A stretch of 5,734 nucleotides of DNA from Verrucomicrobiota bacterium (GTDB lineage: Bacteria > Verrucomicrobiota > Verrucomicrobiia > Chthoniobacterales > UBA10450). The position numbers and the translations under genes are program-made. The stretch's first letter is position 1, and the number at the start of each line of letters is the position of its first letter. Below are positions 1 through 5,545 of the stretch, one piece after another. The notes below the pieces were generated by a model. The model did not search any database and was not told where the DNA came from. It was given only the letters and a program-made list of their open reading frames with translations. The DNA is taken from assembly GCA_003218785.1 (NCBI GenBank), contig QHOM01000311.1, positions 1-5,734 on the forward strand, in the 5' to 3' direction.

Positions 1-1
1 A

Positions 2-1504
2 GTGGTTCCGCAAATTATCGGGAGCGCGTTCAATATCTGGTATAACACCACGGTTATACAGCCGTTACTTGTTTCTCCCTCCTTGAAGCAACGTTTTTTC
101 GACACGGTCGTGGTTTATAATAGCGTGGTCTATCCAGTCGGCGTTTTGCTGTGGCTCAGACGAATTTTCTCGTTTCGTGGATTGTTCCATCGTCTTTGCG
201 CGGCATCAGCTATCGATTCTGCGTCACTCGCAAGAGCGCGCCGCCGACTGATTCACCTGCCATGGTTTGCAGCTGCGATTTGCGGTGTTGCCTGGTTTTT
301 GTGCATTCCTGTCTTTATTGGCGCGCTTCTGCAAGTTCAAAATCCACTTGATTCGCGGTTGCTCTGGCATTTGCCGATTTCATTCTGCGTTTCCGGTTTC
401 ATCGCAGTCACACATTCATTTTTTCTGGTCGAACTGGCCAGTCACTGGGGACTGTTTCCCGTTTTCTTTCGGGGCGAGCGCGCCGATCTCACCCCGGGCG
501 TCTTCACGCTTTCGTTACGCGGCCGCGGAATCTTGTGGGCCGTTTCCGGGTCTGTCTGTCCGATCGCTTCGCTCTTGCTATTGATGTTCGCGCCGCGATC
601 GCCGGCTATTAATGCAGAGTGGCTCGCCGTTTTCGTGGGGTTAATCGGCATCGCGTTTGGGATTTTCACCGCTCTAATGATGAGCTGGCTGGTTGCTAAA
701 CCGATTGATCAATTGCGTGCCGCATCGGATGCGCTGTCACGTGGGAATTTGAATGTCGAACTCGGTCCGGCAGCTGCTGGACGGGCAGATGAATTTGGCC
801 GGTTGCTCGGCGAATTCGATCACATGGTTCACGAACTCAGAGATAAGGAGAAATTGCGCCAGACATTCGGCCTGCATGTAGGCAGGCGCGCAGCCGAACA
901 AATTCTGGCGCGCGATCCGGGATTGAGCGGCGTCGAAGAAGAGATCACCGTCATGTTTGTGGACATGCGTTCGTGGACCGCGCGAGCGAGCGCATCCACT
1001 CCAGGCGACGTTGTGGAAGTGATGAATGATTTTTTTCGCGTAACCGTGCGTGTAGTCGAGGAAGAACATCGCGGCATGGTAAACAAATACTTGGGCGACG
1101 GGTTTATGGCGATTTTTGGCGCAGGCGACTCCGGTTCCAATCATGCCGGCGATGCCGTTGCGGCTGGTCAAGAAATTCTGGCTGCTGTGAAAAAGTTGAA
1201 TGAGGATCTTGCGGCAAAGGGTCGCGCACCGATCCAAATCGGAATTGGAATCCATTGCGGTCCGGCGATTGTAGGCAGCATCGGCTCGCCGCAACGACTG
1301 GAGTTTACCGCCATTGGAAATACTGTGAATATCGCTTCACGCGTGGAAGGGCTGACGAAGGCGACGGGAAGACCACTGCTTGTCACGGCGGCGGTGCGAG
1401 ATCGTTCAGGTGATTCGTTCAGCTTCGAGGAGCTGCAACCGCAGGAAGTCCGCGGTATCGACGGGCGATTGCCGGTCTTTGCGGTGCGCTGCGAAGGTGA
1501 GTGA
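2..1504 (+). CDS. Membrane-anchored class III adenylate/guanylate cyclase with HAMP domain (5' end probably cut by window)
   Basis: Likely makes cAMP from ATP at the inner face of the membrane. The N-terminal half is hydrophobic, with likely membrane helices near residues 36-52, 88-110, 124-146, 176-196 and 205-231. A HAMP linker follows (about 228-284; VAKPIDQL, then DEFGRLLGEFDHM). The class III catalytic domain covers about 312-498. Visible catalytic residues are the two metal-binding Asp (D321 in MFVDMRS, D366 in KYLGDGF), the purine-selecting Lys362 and Thr436 (EFTAIGN), and the transition-state Asn443/Arg447 (VNIASR). Lys plus Thr is the usual adenylate-cyclase combination, so cAMP is favoured over cGMP. 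The layout resembles the six-helix-HAMP-cyclase family known from mycobacteria. Only about five helices plus a partial N-terminal stretch are clear, and the frame is open from base 2 with a GTG, so the true start is probably upstream. The stop codon TGA shares its last base with repeat A. No partner gene is visible. Confidence 0.93.
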   Translation: MVPQIIGSAFNIWYNTTVIQPLLVSPSLKQRFFDTVVVYNSVVYPVGVLLWLRRIFSFRGLFHRLCAASAIDSASLARARRRLIHLPWFAAAICGVAWFLCIPVFIGALLQVQNPLDSRLLWHLPISFCVSGFIAVTHSFFLVELASHWGLFPVFFRGERADLTPGVFTLSLRGRGILWAVSGSVCPIASLLLLMFAPRSPAINAEWLAVFVGLIGIAFGIFTALMMSWLVAKPIDQLRAASDALSRGNLNVELGPAAAGRADEFGRLLGEFDHMVHELRDKEKLRQTFGLHVGRRAAEQILARDPGLSGVEEEITVMFVDMRSWTARASASTPGDVVEVMNDFFRVTVRVVEEEHRGMVNKYLGDGFMAIFGAGDSGSNHAGDAVAAGQEILAAVKKLNEDLAAKGRAPIQIGIGIHCGPAIVGSIGSPQRLEFTAIGNTVNIASRVEGLTKATGRPLLVTAAVRDRSGDSFSFEELQPQEVRGIDGRLPVFAVRCEGE

Positions 1505-1618
1505 AAGCGATGCGAGGACGCATCACACTCCAAAAGCACTTCATGCAAAATCCATCGAAGCGCCTCTCCCCGTTTCGCGGCAGCTTTCGGAGTGCGCGCG
1601 CGTCCTCGCGCCGCTTTT
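1504..1618 (+). repeat. Repeat A: 115-bp element with terminal inverted repeats (MITE/REP-like)
   Basis: The left end begins AAAGCGATGCGAGGACGC. The right end, read on the other strand, begins AAAAGCGGCGCGAGGACGC. The match continues inward through CACTCC-A/G-AAAGC, giving inverted ends of roughly 34 bp. The element encodes nothing convincing. An imperfect copy in opposite orientation lies at 3221-3343 and shares the ends and most of the interior, including CACTCCAAA, GCACTTC and CCGTTTCG. The first base is the last base of the cyclase stop codon, so transcripts of that gene would carry this foldable sequence at their 3' end. No U-rich tract follows, so it is not a classic terminator. Whether it moves or is only a structural repeat cannot be told from two copies. 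Confidence 0.8.
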
Positions 1619-1651
1619 CTGAACCGCCTGATTATCTTAGAACTGCCCGAC

Positions 1652-1738
1652 TCAGAAATCGTCGGGTACTTTAATCCCGTCGGTCTTAAACGAATACACC
1701 GATTTCACAAAGCGGATCCACTCGAAGGAAAAAAGCGT
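1652..1738 (-). pseudogene. C-terminal remnant of an unidentified protein
   Basis: Read on the minus strand, 28 codons ending in TGA (bases 1654-1652) give a protein-like tail rich in aromatic and charged residues: FEWIRFVKSVYSF, then KTDGIKVPDDF. Upstream (towards higher coordinates) the frame runs straight into repeat C1 at 1735, which looks as if it replaced the rest of the gene. I do not recognise the family. A small stem (CCCGAC / GTCGGG, 1646-1666) straddles the stop codon. The evidence is only the protein-like reading, so this could be chance. Confidence 0.3.
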
Positions 1739-1814
1739 GAGGAGCGCAGGGACCCCCGGCTTGAACGCACTTCATCGCCTCGCCCCGTTTGCGGGGAGAG
1801 AATTGAGGTGAAGG
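1735..1814 (+). repeat. Repeat C1: truncated left copy of the palindromic repeat flanking the DUF559 relic
   Basis: This stretch matches 2153-2236 in the same orientation. Both begin GCGTGAGGAGCGCA, pass through GACCCC and CCTCGCCCCG, carry a hairpin CCCCG-TTTG-CGGGG (C1) or CCCCG-CTTG-CGGGG (C2), and end AGA-TTGAGGTGA-GG with small changes. C1 lacks the left terminal arm present in C2, so it is a partial copy. It abuts the minus-strand remnant on its left and lies about 50 bp before the start of the DUF559 relic. Confidence 0.75.
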
Positions 1815-1866
1815 GAATACAAGTCCACCTTTTCAGAAATAGCTTTGGCGACTCAAATAACTTTTC

Positions 1867-2118
1867 ATGAATCGCGCTCGCTTGTTGCGAAAGAAGGCAA
1901 CGGATACTGAGCGTATTCTTTGACGCCATTTGCGGAACCGAAATTTCGCCGTCAGCATCCGTTCGACGCTTACATACTGGATTTCTATTGTCCGGCGGCA
2001 AAGCTCGCAATTGAATTAGACGGTGGCGAATCATCAGGTTCGCCAGGAACTCGACAGCGTCTTGCAGGCGATCTGGCTTGCGCTGCAGCAGCGGTGTTTG
2101 TCGAAACCCTCAGCTTAA
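1867..2118 (+). pseudogene. DUF559 (Vsr-like) endonuclease relic, broken by a stop and two deletions
   Basis: DUF559 proteins are small PD-(D/E)xK nuclease-fold proteins related to very-short-patch-repair endonucleases, and their in vivo role is poorly known. Three pieces in two frames add up to most of the family. An N-terminal piece from ATG 1867 reads RLLRKKATDTERIL, stop, RHLRNR; the TGA at 1921 sits where the family has Trp. The core in the next frame (from about 1941) reads KFRRQHPFDAYILDFYC and then KLAIELDGGE, carrying the nuclease-fold Asp and Glu. A C-terminal piece back in the first frame reads NHQVRQELDSVLQAIW and ends at TAA 2116-2118. Compared with the family, about five residues are missing between RNR and KFRR, and roughly 40 between LDGG and NHQV. 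The gene is therefore dead. Repeat C1 lies upstream and C2 overlaps its stop codon. The core identification is firm from the motif; the deletion sizes are estimates from family memory. Confidence 0.85.
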
Positions 2119-2236
2119 TCCTCTCCCTTTGCCAAAGGGAGAGGCGAGCTTCGCGTGAGGAGCGCAAAGACCCCGGCCTGGCCTGGACGCGCTCGTCCGG
2201 CCTCGCCCCGCTTGCGGGGAGAGGATTGAGGTGAGG
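2108..2236 (+). repeat. Repeat C2: complete 129-bp palindromic element overlapping the DUF559 stop codon
   Basis: The left end (2108-2127) and the reverse complement of the right end (2217-2236) agree at 18 of 20 positions: CCTCA, variable bases, then ATCCTCTCCC. Inside are a strong hairpin at 2120-2144 (CCTCTCCCTTT / AAAGGGAGAGG, three-base loop) and a second, CCCCG-CTTG-CGGGG, near the right end. The middle (GGCCTGGCCTGG, GCGCTCGTCCGGCC) is GC-rich. The right two thirds match C1. The left end includes the TAA that closes the DUF559 relic. Confidence 0.82.
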
Positions 2237-2315
2237 AGGATTACTCGCAGAACAAAGCCAGGAAAGCTCAGACATTGTAAACCTGCTGCTGTTACGAGAA
2301 ACTAAATCGTCAGCC

Positions 2316-3071
2316 ATGGCGTCGCTTTCCAGCATCGTCGGTTACGCCGACCGCTTCCTGCGCATTCGGGAGGTGGGCGATTGGGACAACGCGCTCAATG
2401 GTCTGCAGATCGAAAACTCGGGACGCGTTACTAAAATCGGAGCAGCCGTGGACGTCTCGACACGAGTATTGGAAGCGGCCGCAAAACAAGATGTCGATCT
2501 CTTGATCGTGCATCACGGGTTGTTCTGGCCTGGTCTCCAACCGGTGACCGGCATATTGCGTCGGCAACTAAGCGTCGCGTTCGAAAACAACATCGCGCTT
2601 TACAGTGCGCATCTGCCACTCGATCTCCATCCGCAAGTTGGCAACAACGCACAGCTCGCAGCGGCGCTCGGACTTAAGTCGAACCAGCTGTTCTTCGAAG
2701 AAAAGGGTCAGATGATTGGGCTCAAGGCGTGCACTTCGTGGCTGCGCGAAGAACTTGATCGCAAGTTGCGAAAGGCATTGGGTGGCCCAATAAAAACTTT
2801 CATGTTTGGTCCCAAGAAAACCGGGACAATCGGGATCATTACCGGCGGCGCCGGTTCGGAAATTTACAAGGTTGCCCGAGACGGGATCGATACGTTTATC
2901 ACGGGGGAAGCGCCGCATTGGGCGGCTGTAGCTGCCGACGAACTTGGAATGAATCTCCTACTCGGTGGACATTACACCACGGAAGTCTTCGGTGTAAAAG
3001 CGCTCGCTGCGCATTTGTCCAAACGATTTAGGATTCCATGGGAATTTATCGATTGCCCAACAGGATTGTGA
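2316..3071 (+). CDS. Nif3/YbgI-family dinuclear metal-centre protein
   Basis: This 251-residue protein belongs to the Nif3-like family (Escherichia coli YbgI, often labelled GTP cyclohydrolase 1 type 2 homologue). These are ring-forming cytoplasmic proteins with a two-metal site; the true substrate is unsettled. All five metal ligands are visible: His66 and His67 (LLIVHHGLFW), Asp103 (AHLPLDLH), and His219 and Glu223 (GGHYTTEVFG). Other family marks are DNALNGLQIE near residue 24, GNNAQLAAALGL (109-120) and TGEAPHW (196-202). The length is normal for the short, single-unit bacterial form without the inserted PII-like domain. The ATG at 2316 fits the family N-terminus. No good ribosome-binding site precedes it. 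The gene stands alone between repeat C2 and repeat-rich DNA, with no sign of an operon. The fold is certain, the biological role is not. Confidence 0.95.
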   Translation: MASLSSIVGYADRFLRIREVGDWDNALNGLQIENSGRVTKIGAAVDVSTRVLEAAAKQDVDLLIVHHGLFWPGLQPVTGILRRQLSVAFENNIALYSAHLPLDLHPQVGNNAQLAAALGLKSNQLFFEEKGQMIGLKACTSWLREELDRKLRKALGGPIKTFMFGPKKTGTIGIITGGAGSEIYKVARDGIDTFITGEAPHWAAVAADELGMNLLLGGHYTTEVFGVKALAAHLSKRFRIPWEFIDCPTGL

Positions 3072-3081
3072 CGGGTATCTG

Positions 3082-3193
3082 GAATGACGAAGCACCAGCC
3101 TTCGCCGGGCTACGGCGCGGCAGGCGAATGACCTGCCTCCGCTCGGCTACTCCGAAAGTCTTCGCGAGCAGGTCGACGTGGCAGGCGAATGAC
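3082..3193 (+). repeat. Short dispersed repeats around GAATGAC
   Basis: The 14-mer GGCAGGCGAATGAC occurs exactly at 3119-3132 and 3180-3193, and the shorter GAATGACGAA occurs at 3082-3091 and again at 3186-3195. The first 14-mer is also the left part of a stem GGCAGG / CCTGCC (3119-3124 with 3132-3137). The stretch looks like the debris of partly duplicated intergenic sequence and has no coding character. It leads directly into repeat B. Confidence 0.55.
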
Positions 3194-3220
3194 GAAAGAA
3201 GCTCGAATGGCCAAACGAGG

Positions 3221-3343
3221 AAAGCGACGCGAGGACGCGTGCGCACTTCCAAAGTCCGGCAGCTGCCGGACGAAACGGAGTAAGCCGCTCCCTTGCATTT
3301 CGCACGAAGTGCTTTGGAGTGCGATGCGTCCGCGCATCGCTTT
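3221..3343 (-). repeat. Repeat B: inverted copy of repeat A, upstream of the protease gene
   Basis: Read on the minus strand from 3343, the start AAAGCGATGCGCGGACGC is followed by CACTCCAAA, GCACTTCGTGC, CCGTTTCG and the closing GCGTCCTCGCGTCGCTTT, matching repeat A in order along its length. It is 123 bp against 115 bp. Part of the extra length is an exact 18-nt palindrome, GTCCGGCAGCTGCCGGAC, at 3254-3271. The ends are inverted repeats of each other, as in A. The right end overlaps a possible start codon (ATG 3324) of the downstream protease gene. Confidence 0.8.
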
Positions 3344-4201
3344 GACTTGCCGTGACCATGGCGTGCGAGTGTTAATGCTTGTTCTTCTCACGATCCCGCC
3401 GATCTCGATTTTCGGCGCAGCCAAAAGTCGTCCCCCGCCGCAATTAAGCGGATACAAAGCCGTGCGAGTTCGCTACGGTCCTCTGAACAAGATGATCATG
3501 TCTGTTAACATCAATGGGCAGCCCGCGAATTTGCTGGTCGATACTGGCGCAAACCAAATCATCCTGGATGCGGACGCAGCTGAATCATTCGGCGTAAGGC
3601 CATCGCAACGCGGTCTACGCTATATCCGGTTCACGGAAATTAATGGCCAGATACTCCCCGTGGGCTTTGCGCAGAGTATCATGGCCGGCAGTATGAACTT
3701 TGGCAGCAGCCCAATCGCACTGCGCCATTCAATCCACTCCGACGGTGGAAACGGCCACGTTGACGGCGTTCTTGGCCTGGACATTCTGCTTCGCCGCAAA
3801 GCGGTGATCAATTGCCAAACCCCTTGCATCGAGAGGAAAACGGCGCGCTCACCGTGCCATGTTCGATTCGCGACCAATCGGCTCGTCTGCTCGTCGATAC
3901 GGGCGCATTTGTTACTAGTTTTCACGAAGCTCTCTTTAAATCGCTCGGAATCGCGTCGGAACCAACGCGGGTCTCTGCTCATTTTGCCAGCGGAATGGCG
4001 AAGCACATCAGTGCCGCGCAAATCAACGATCTTAAGATCGGCGATTTCAAAGTGCCCCCAGAGAAATTCGGTGTGACTGCATTGCCTGATTTTGCATTGC
4101 GGCAGGGCAGCACCAGAATCAGCGGGATCCTGGGAATGGATACGCTGTACATCTGTCACGCCATCATCGATCTCGACAATATGAATCTCTTTTTGAAATA
4201 G
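3324..4201 (+). pseudogene. Two-lobed retropepsin-like aspartyl protease, frameshifted between lobes
   Basis: An exported or membrane-tethered aspartic-protease-like protein is encoded in two frames. From ATG 3324, a basic start is followed by a hydrophobic stretch (VLMLVLLTIPPISIFGAA, residues 17-34) resembling a signal peptide. Lobe 1 has the catalytic motif LLVDTGANQI (Asp73) and the closing VDGVLGLDILL. The frame is then lost near 3817-3824, in a run AAACCCC. Lobe 2 continues one base back, with LLVDTGAFVT, then SGILGMDTLY, ending at TAG 4199-4201. Each lobe has the D-T-G and hydrophobic-Gly pair, so the protein is an internal duplication that could form a pepsin-like active site. Lobe 1 lacks the final strand that lobe 2 has (compare AVINCQT with AIIDLDNMNLFLK), so the lesion may be a small deletion rather than one missing base. 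Unshifted translation would run into junk and stop at 4076. The start is uncertain: ATG 3324 lies inside repeat B, while ATG 3375 or GTG 3363/3369 lie after it. A sequencing error could also explain the shift. Confidence 0.8.
3812..4201 (+). CDS. Second lobe of the split aspartyl protease (3' reading frame)
   Basis: This is the frame carrying lobe 2 of the protease above, listed separately because it is open over 129 codons and keeps every expected motif: PLHREENGALTVPCSI (first strand), LLVDTGA (29-31 are D-T-G), the flap-like stretch around HFASGMAKHISAA, and SGILGMDTLY before the last strand IIDLDNMNLFLK. The only early start is TTG 3812, with no ribosome-binding site and no signal peptide. 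Independent expression of a useful exported protein is therefore doubtful. Single-lobe retropepsins work as dimers, so a lone lobe is not impossible. Confidence 0.45.
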   Translation: MPNPLHREENGALTVPCSIRDQSARLLVDTGAFVTSFHEALFKSLGIASEPTRVSAHFASGMAKHISAAQINDLKIGDFKVPPEKFGVTALPDFALRQGSTRISGILGMDTLYICHAIIDLDNMNLFLK

Positions 4202-4270
4202 CGAGGCGCCCGGTACGTTTCGAAACACAAAATTGTGGGGCGTTCCCCGCGGCGAACGACCAATGAATTC

Positions 4271-4503
4271 TAACCACTAATGCACACGAATAGACACGAA
4301 TGAGGCTTTGCTCAACACAGATAAAAAGCTAAAGCGGGGGAGCCTCGGATTTCCTCGTTGCGATTTGGACGGAAGAATAGTTGCAGAGGCGGCTGTCTCA
4401 GCCGCAAAACGTTTCTCGATCTGCTCGTGAGGACACGCGCCTCTACATCAAACGTCGAACATCCAACTTCTATTAGTGTTTTATTCGTGTTAATTCGTGG
4501 TTA
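4271..4503. repeat. 233-bp inverted-repeat structure with 10-11 bp iterated units in each arm
   Basis: The left arm (4271-4301) starts TAACCACTAATGCACACGAAT. The right arm, read from 4503 on the other strand, starts TAACCACGAATTAACACGAAT. The arms agree at roughly 26 of 31 positions with one gap. Each arm is itself three imperfect units of 10-11 bp; on the right, ATTAGTGTTTT, ATTCGTGTTA and ATTCGTGGTTA. Between the arms are a GAGGCT / AGCCTC pair (4302-4307 with 4341-4346) and the hairpin core at 4381-4448. No reading frame of note lies inside. This fills most of the 500-base gap between the protease relic and the response regulator. Confidence 0.65.
4381..4448. other. Nested stem-loop in the centre of the inverted-repeat structure
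   Basis: An inner hairpin GCGGCTG-TCT-CAGCCGC (4389-4395 with 4399-4405) is a perfect seven-base stem. An alternative outer stem pairs AGAGGCG (4385-4391) with CGCCTCT (4438-4444). The two share bases 4389-4391, so they cannot both form fully. No T-tract follows either stem, so a terminator role is not supported. Confidence 0.5.
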
Positions 4504-4722
4504 CCTCACGCACCAAATTACAGCACGGTTGGTCTAAAAAATGAGCCAGCACGGCCTTAGAATGGATCCATCGGTTCCAATCTTTAACGGATATTAAATA
4601 CCTATTCCGGTAAAAAGCCGCACTTCATAAGCGCCTCTCGTTTAACCACAAAATGCAGCAAACCATTATGAATCGTCGACGTTTTCCGAGACTTGGCACG
4701 GATGCTGATAACAAGCCGTTGA
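4504..4722. other. Non-coding stretch upstream of the response regulator
   Basis: AT-richer than the genes around it (for example TTTAACGGATATTAAATACC near 4581-4600), so it probably holds the promoter of the downstream regulator. I find no -35/-10 pair with proper spacing, no clear operator and no convincing small gene. An octamer CAGCACGG occurs at about 4521 and 4549. Confidence 0.35.
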
Positions 4723-5529
4723 ATGCGCGACCCCGCAGAACAAAAAAATGCGCCCGTTGGAGACGCACACCCGACAGACATGAGCGCTCCAGGAAAGGGT
4801 GTCGCAAAAGCCCGAATCCTCGTCGTGGACGAGCACTCGCTGCTACGCCACGGGATCGTCACTTATCTTAATTGCCAGCCTGACATGATCGTCTGCGGCG
4901 AAGCCGACGACATCCCGAGCACGCAAAGTAAGGTCGCAGAATGCCGGCCTCAATTGCTCGTGATTGGATTACGGTTGGGCACCGGCGACAGCTTGGAATT
5001 TGTCAAAACGCTTAAGGCGCAATATCCCGGGTTGCTGATCCTAGTTTACTCTGCGTTTGAGGAAGCCATTTTTGCCGAGCGAGCGCTGCGCGCGGGCGCG
5101 AATGGCTATCTGATGAAAAAGGCAATTAAAGAAGAGATCCTGGCCGCCATTCGCGATGTTCTACGGGGTCAGATCTATGTGAGCCGGGAATTAGCACTGC
5201 GCGCTTTCCAAAAATCGCTCGAAACACAGCCACAACACCGCCTCCTGGAGAAGGCGCCACGTGTTGAAAATTTGTCTGACCGCGAAATGCACGTTTTTCA
5301 GTTGGTCGGCTCCGGACTTGGCACAAGAAAGATCGCACACGCGCTGAACCTGAGCGTGAAAACGATCGAGACCCATCGCGGAAATATCAAAGGCAAACTC
5401 GGTCTGCACAGCGGCGCCGAACTGACCGAGCGCGCCACAGCGTGGGTGATGGAGAATCTTTTGCCGCAACAGAGGAACGAGATCTCAGTAATCAAAAAGA
5501 AGAAAGTAGTCCCGTTCCGCGCCGCTTAG
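4723..5529 (+). CDS. NarL/FixJ-family response regulator with Asp-less receiver
   Basis: A cytoplasmic transcription regulator. The N-terminal receiver spans about residues 30-145 and the LuxR-type helix-turn-helix about 183-245 (LSDREMHVFQLVGSGLG, then TRKIAHALNLSVKTIETHRG). Conserved receiver positions are present: the acidic pair Asp36-Glu37 (LVVDEH), Ser110 (LVYSAF) and Lys132/133 (GYLMKKA). The phosphorylated Asp is not: the strand that normally reads PD-hydrophobic-DL reads PQLLVIGLRL, with Gly82 (codon GGA, 4966-4968) at the site. The protein therefore probably works without phosphorylation, or through another signal. The C-terminal tail is basic (VIKKKKVVPF). ATG 4723 directly follows a TGA; ATG 4780 (residue 20) is a reasonable alternative, since the receiver starts about 10 residues later. 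Neither has a clear ribosome-binding site. No histidine kinase is adjacent, so it appears to be an orphan. Confidence 0.92.
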   Translation: MRDPAEQKNAPVGDAHPTDMSAPGKGVAKARILVVDEHSLLRHGIVTYLNCQPDMIVCGEADDIPSTQSKVAECRPQLLVIGLRLGTGDSLEFVKTLKAQYPGLLILVYSAFEEAIFAERALRAGANGYLMKKAIKEEILAAIRDVLRGQIYVSRELALRAFQKSLETQPQHRLLEKAPRVENLSDREMHVFQLVGSGLGTRKIAHALNLSVKTIETHRGNIKGKLGLHSGAELTERATAWVMENLLPQQRNEISVIKKKKVVPFRAA

Positions 5530-5545
5530 CGGTGAACTTCACCGC
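5529..5545. other. 17-nt perfect palindrome on the response-regulator stop codon
   Basis: GCGGTGAA-C-TTCACCGC begins at the last base of the TAG stop. It could be a dimeric-protein binding site or an mRNA 3' hairpin. No T-run follows on either strand, so it is not an ordinary intrinsic terminator. Eight-base arms around a single centre base favour a DNA-binding reading over an RNA hairpin, but nothing else supports a specific role. Confidence 0.4.

Noticed and set aside
737..1294. 185-codon minus-strand frame opposite the cyclase
   Set aside because: Lies antisense to the conserved HAMP and catalytic domain and has no recognisable motif; a shadow of the real gene.
1920..2234. A 104-codon + strand frame covering the DUF559 core and reading on into repeat C2
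   Set aside because: The DUF559 core is real, but the frame leaves the family at LDGGE and its last third translates palindromic repeat; it is part of the relic, not an intact gene.
3189..3323. Upstream extension of the protease frame to ATG 3189
   Set aside because: The extra 45 residues translate the intergenic repeat and repeat B, and would place a non-secretory stretch before the signal peptide.
1504..3343. CRISPR-like array from the repeated short sequences
   Set aside because: The repeats are two separate palindromic families with irregular spacing and inverted copies; there is no regular repeat-spacer pattern and no cas gene.
4236..4247. GGGGCGTTCCCC stem after the protease as a terminator
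   Set aside because: The stem is only four to five bases and no T-run follows.
4692..4710. Possible sigma-54 promoter (TTGGCACG followed by CTGAT) before the response regulator
   Set aside because: The -24 half is good, but at the proper spacing the -12 half reads CTGA and lacks the conserved GC, so I do not annotate it.
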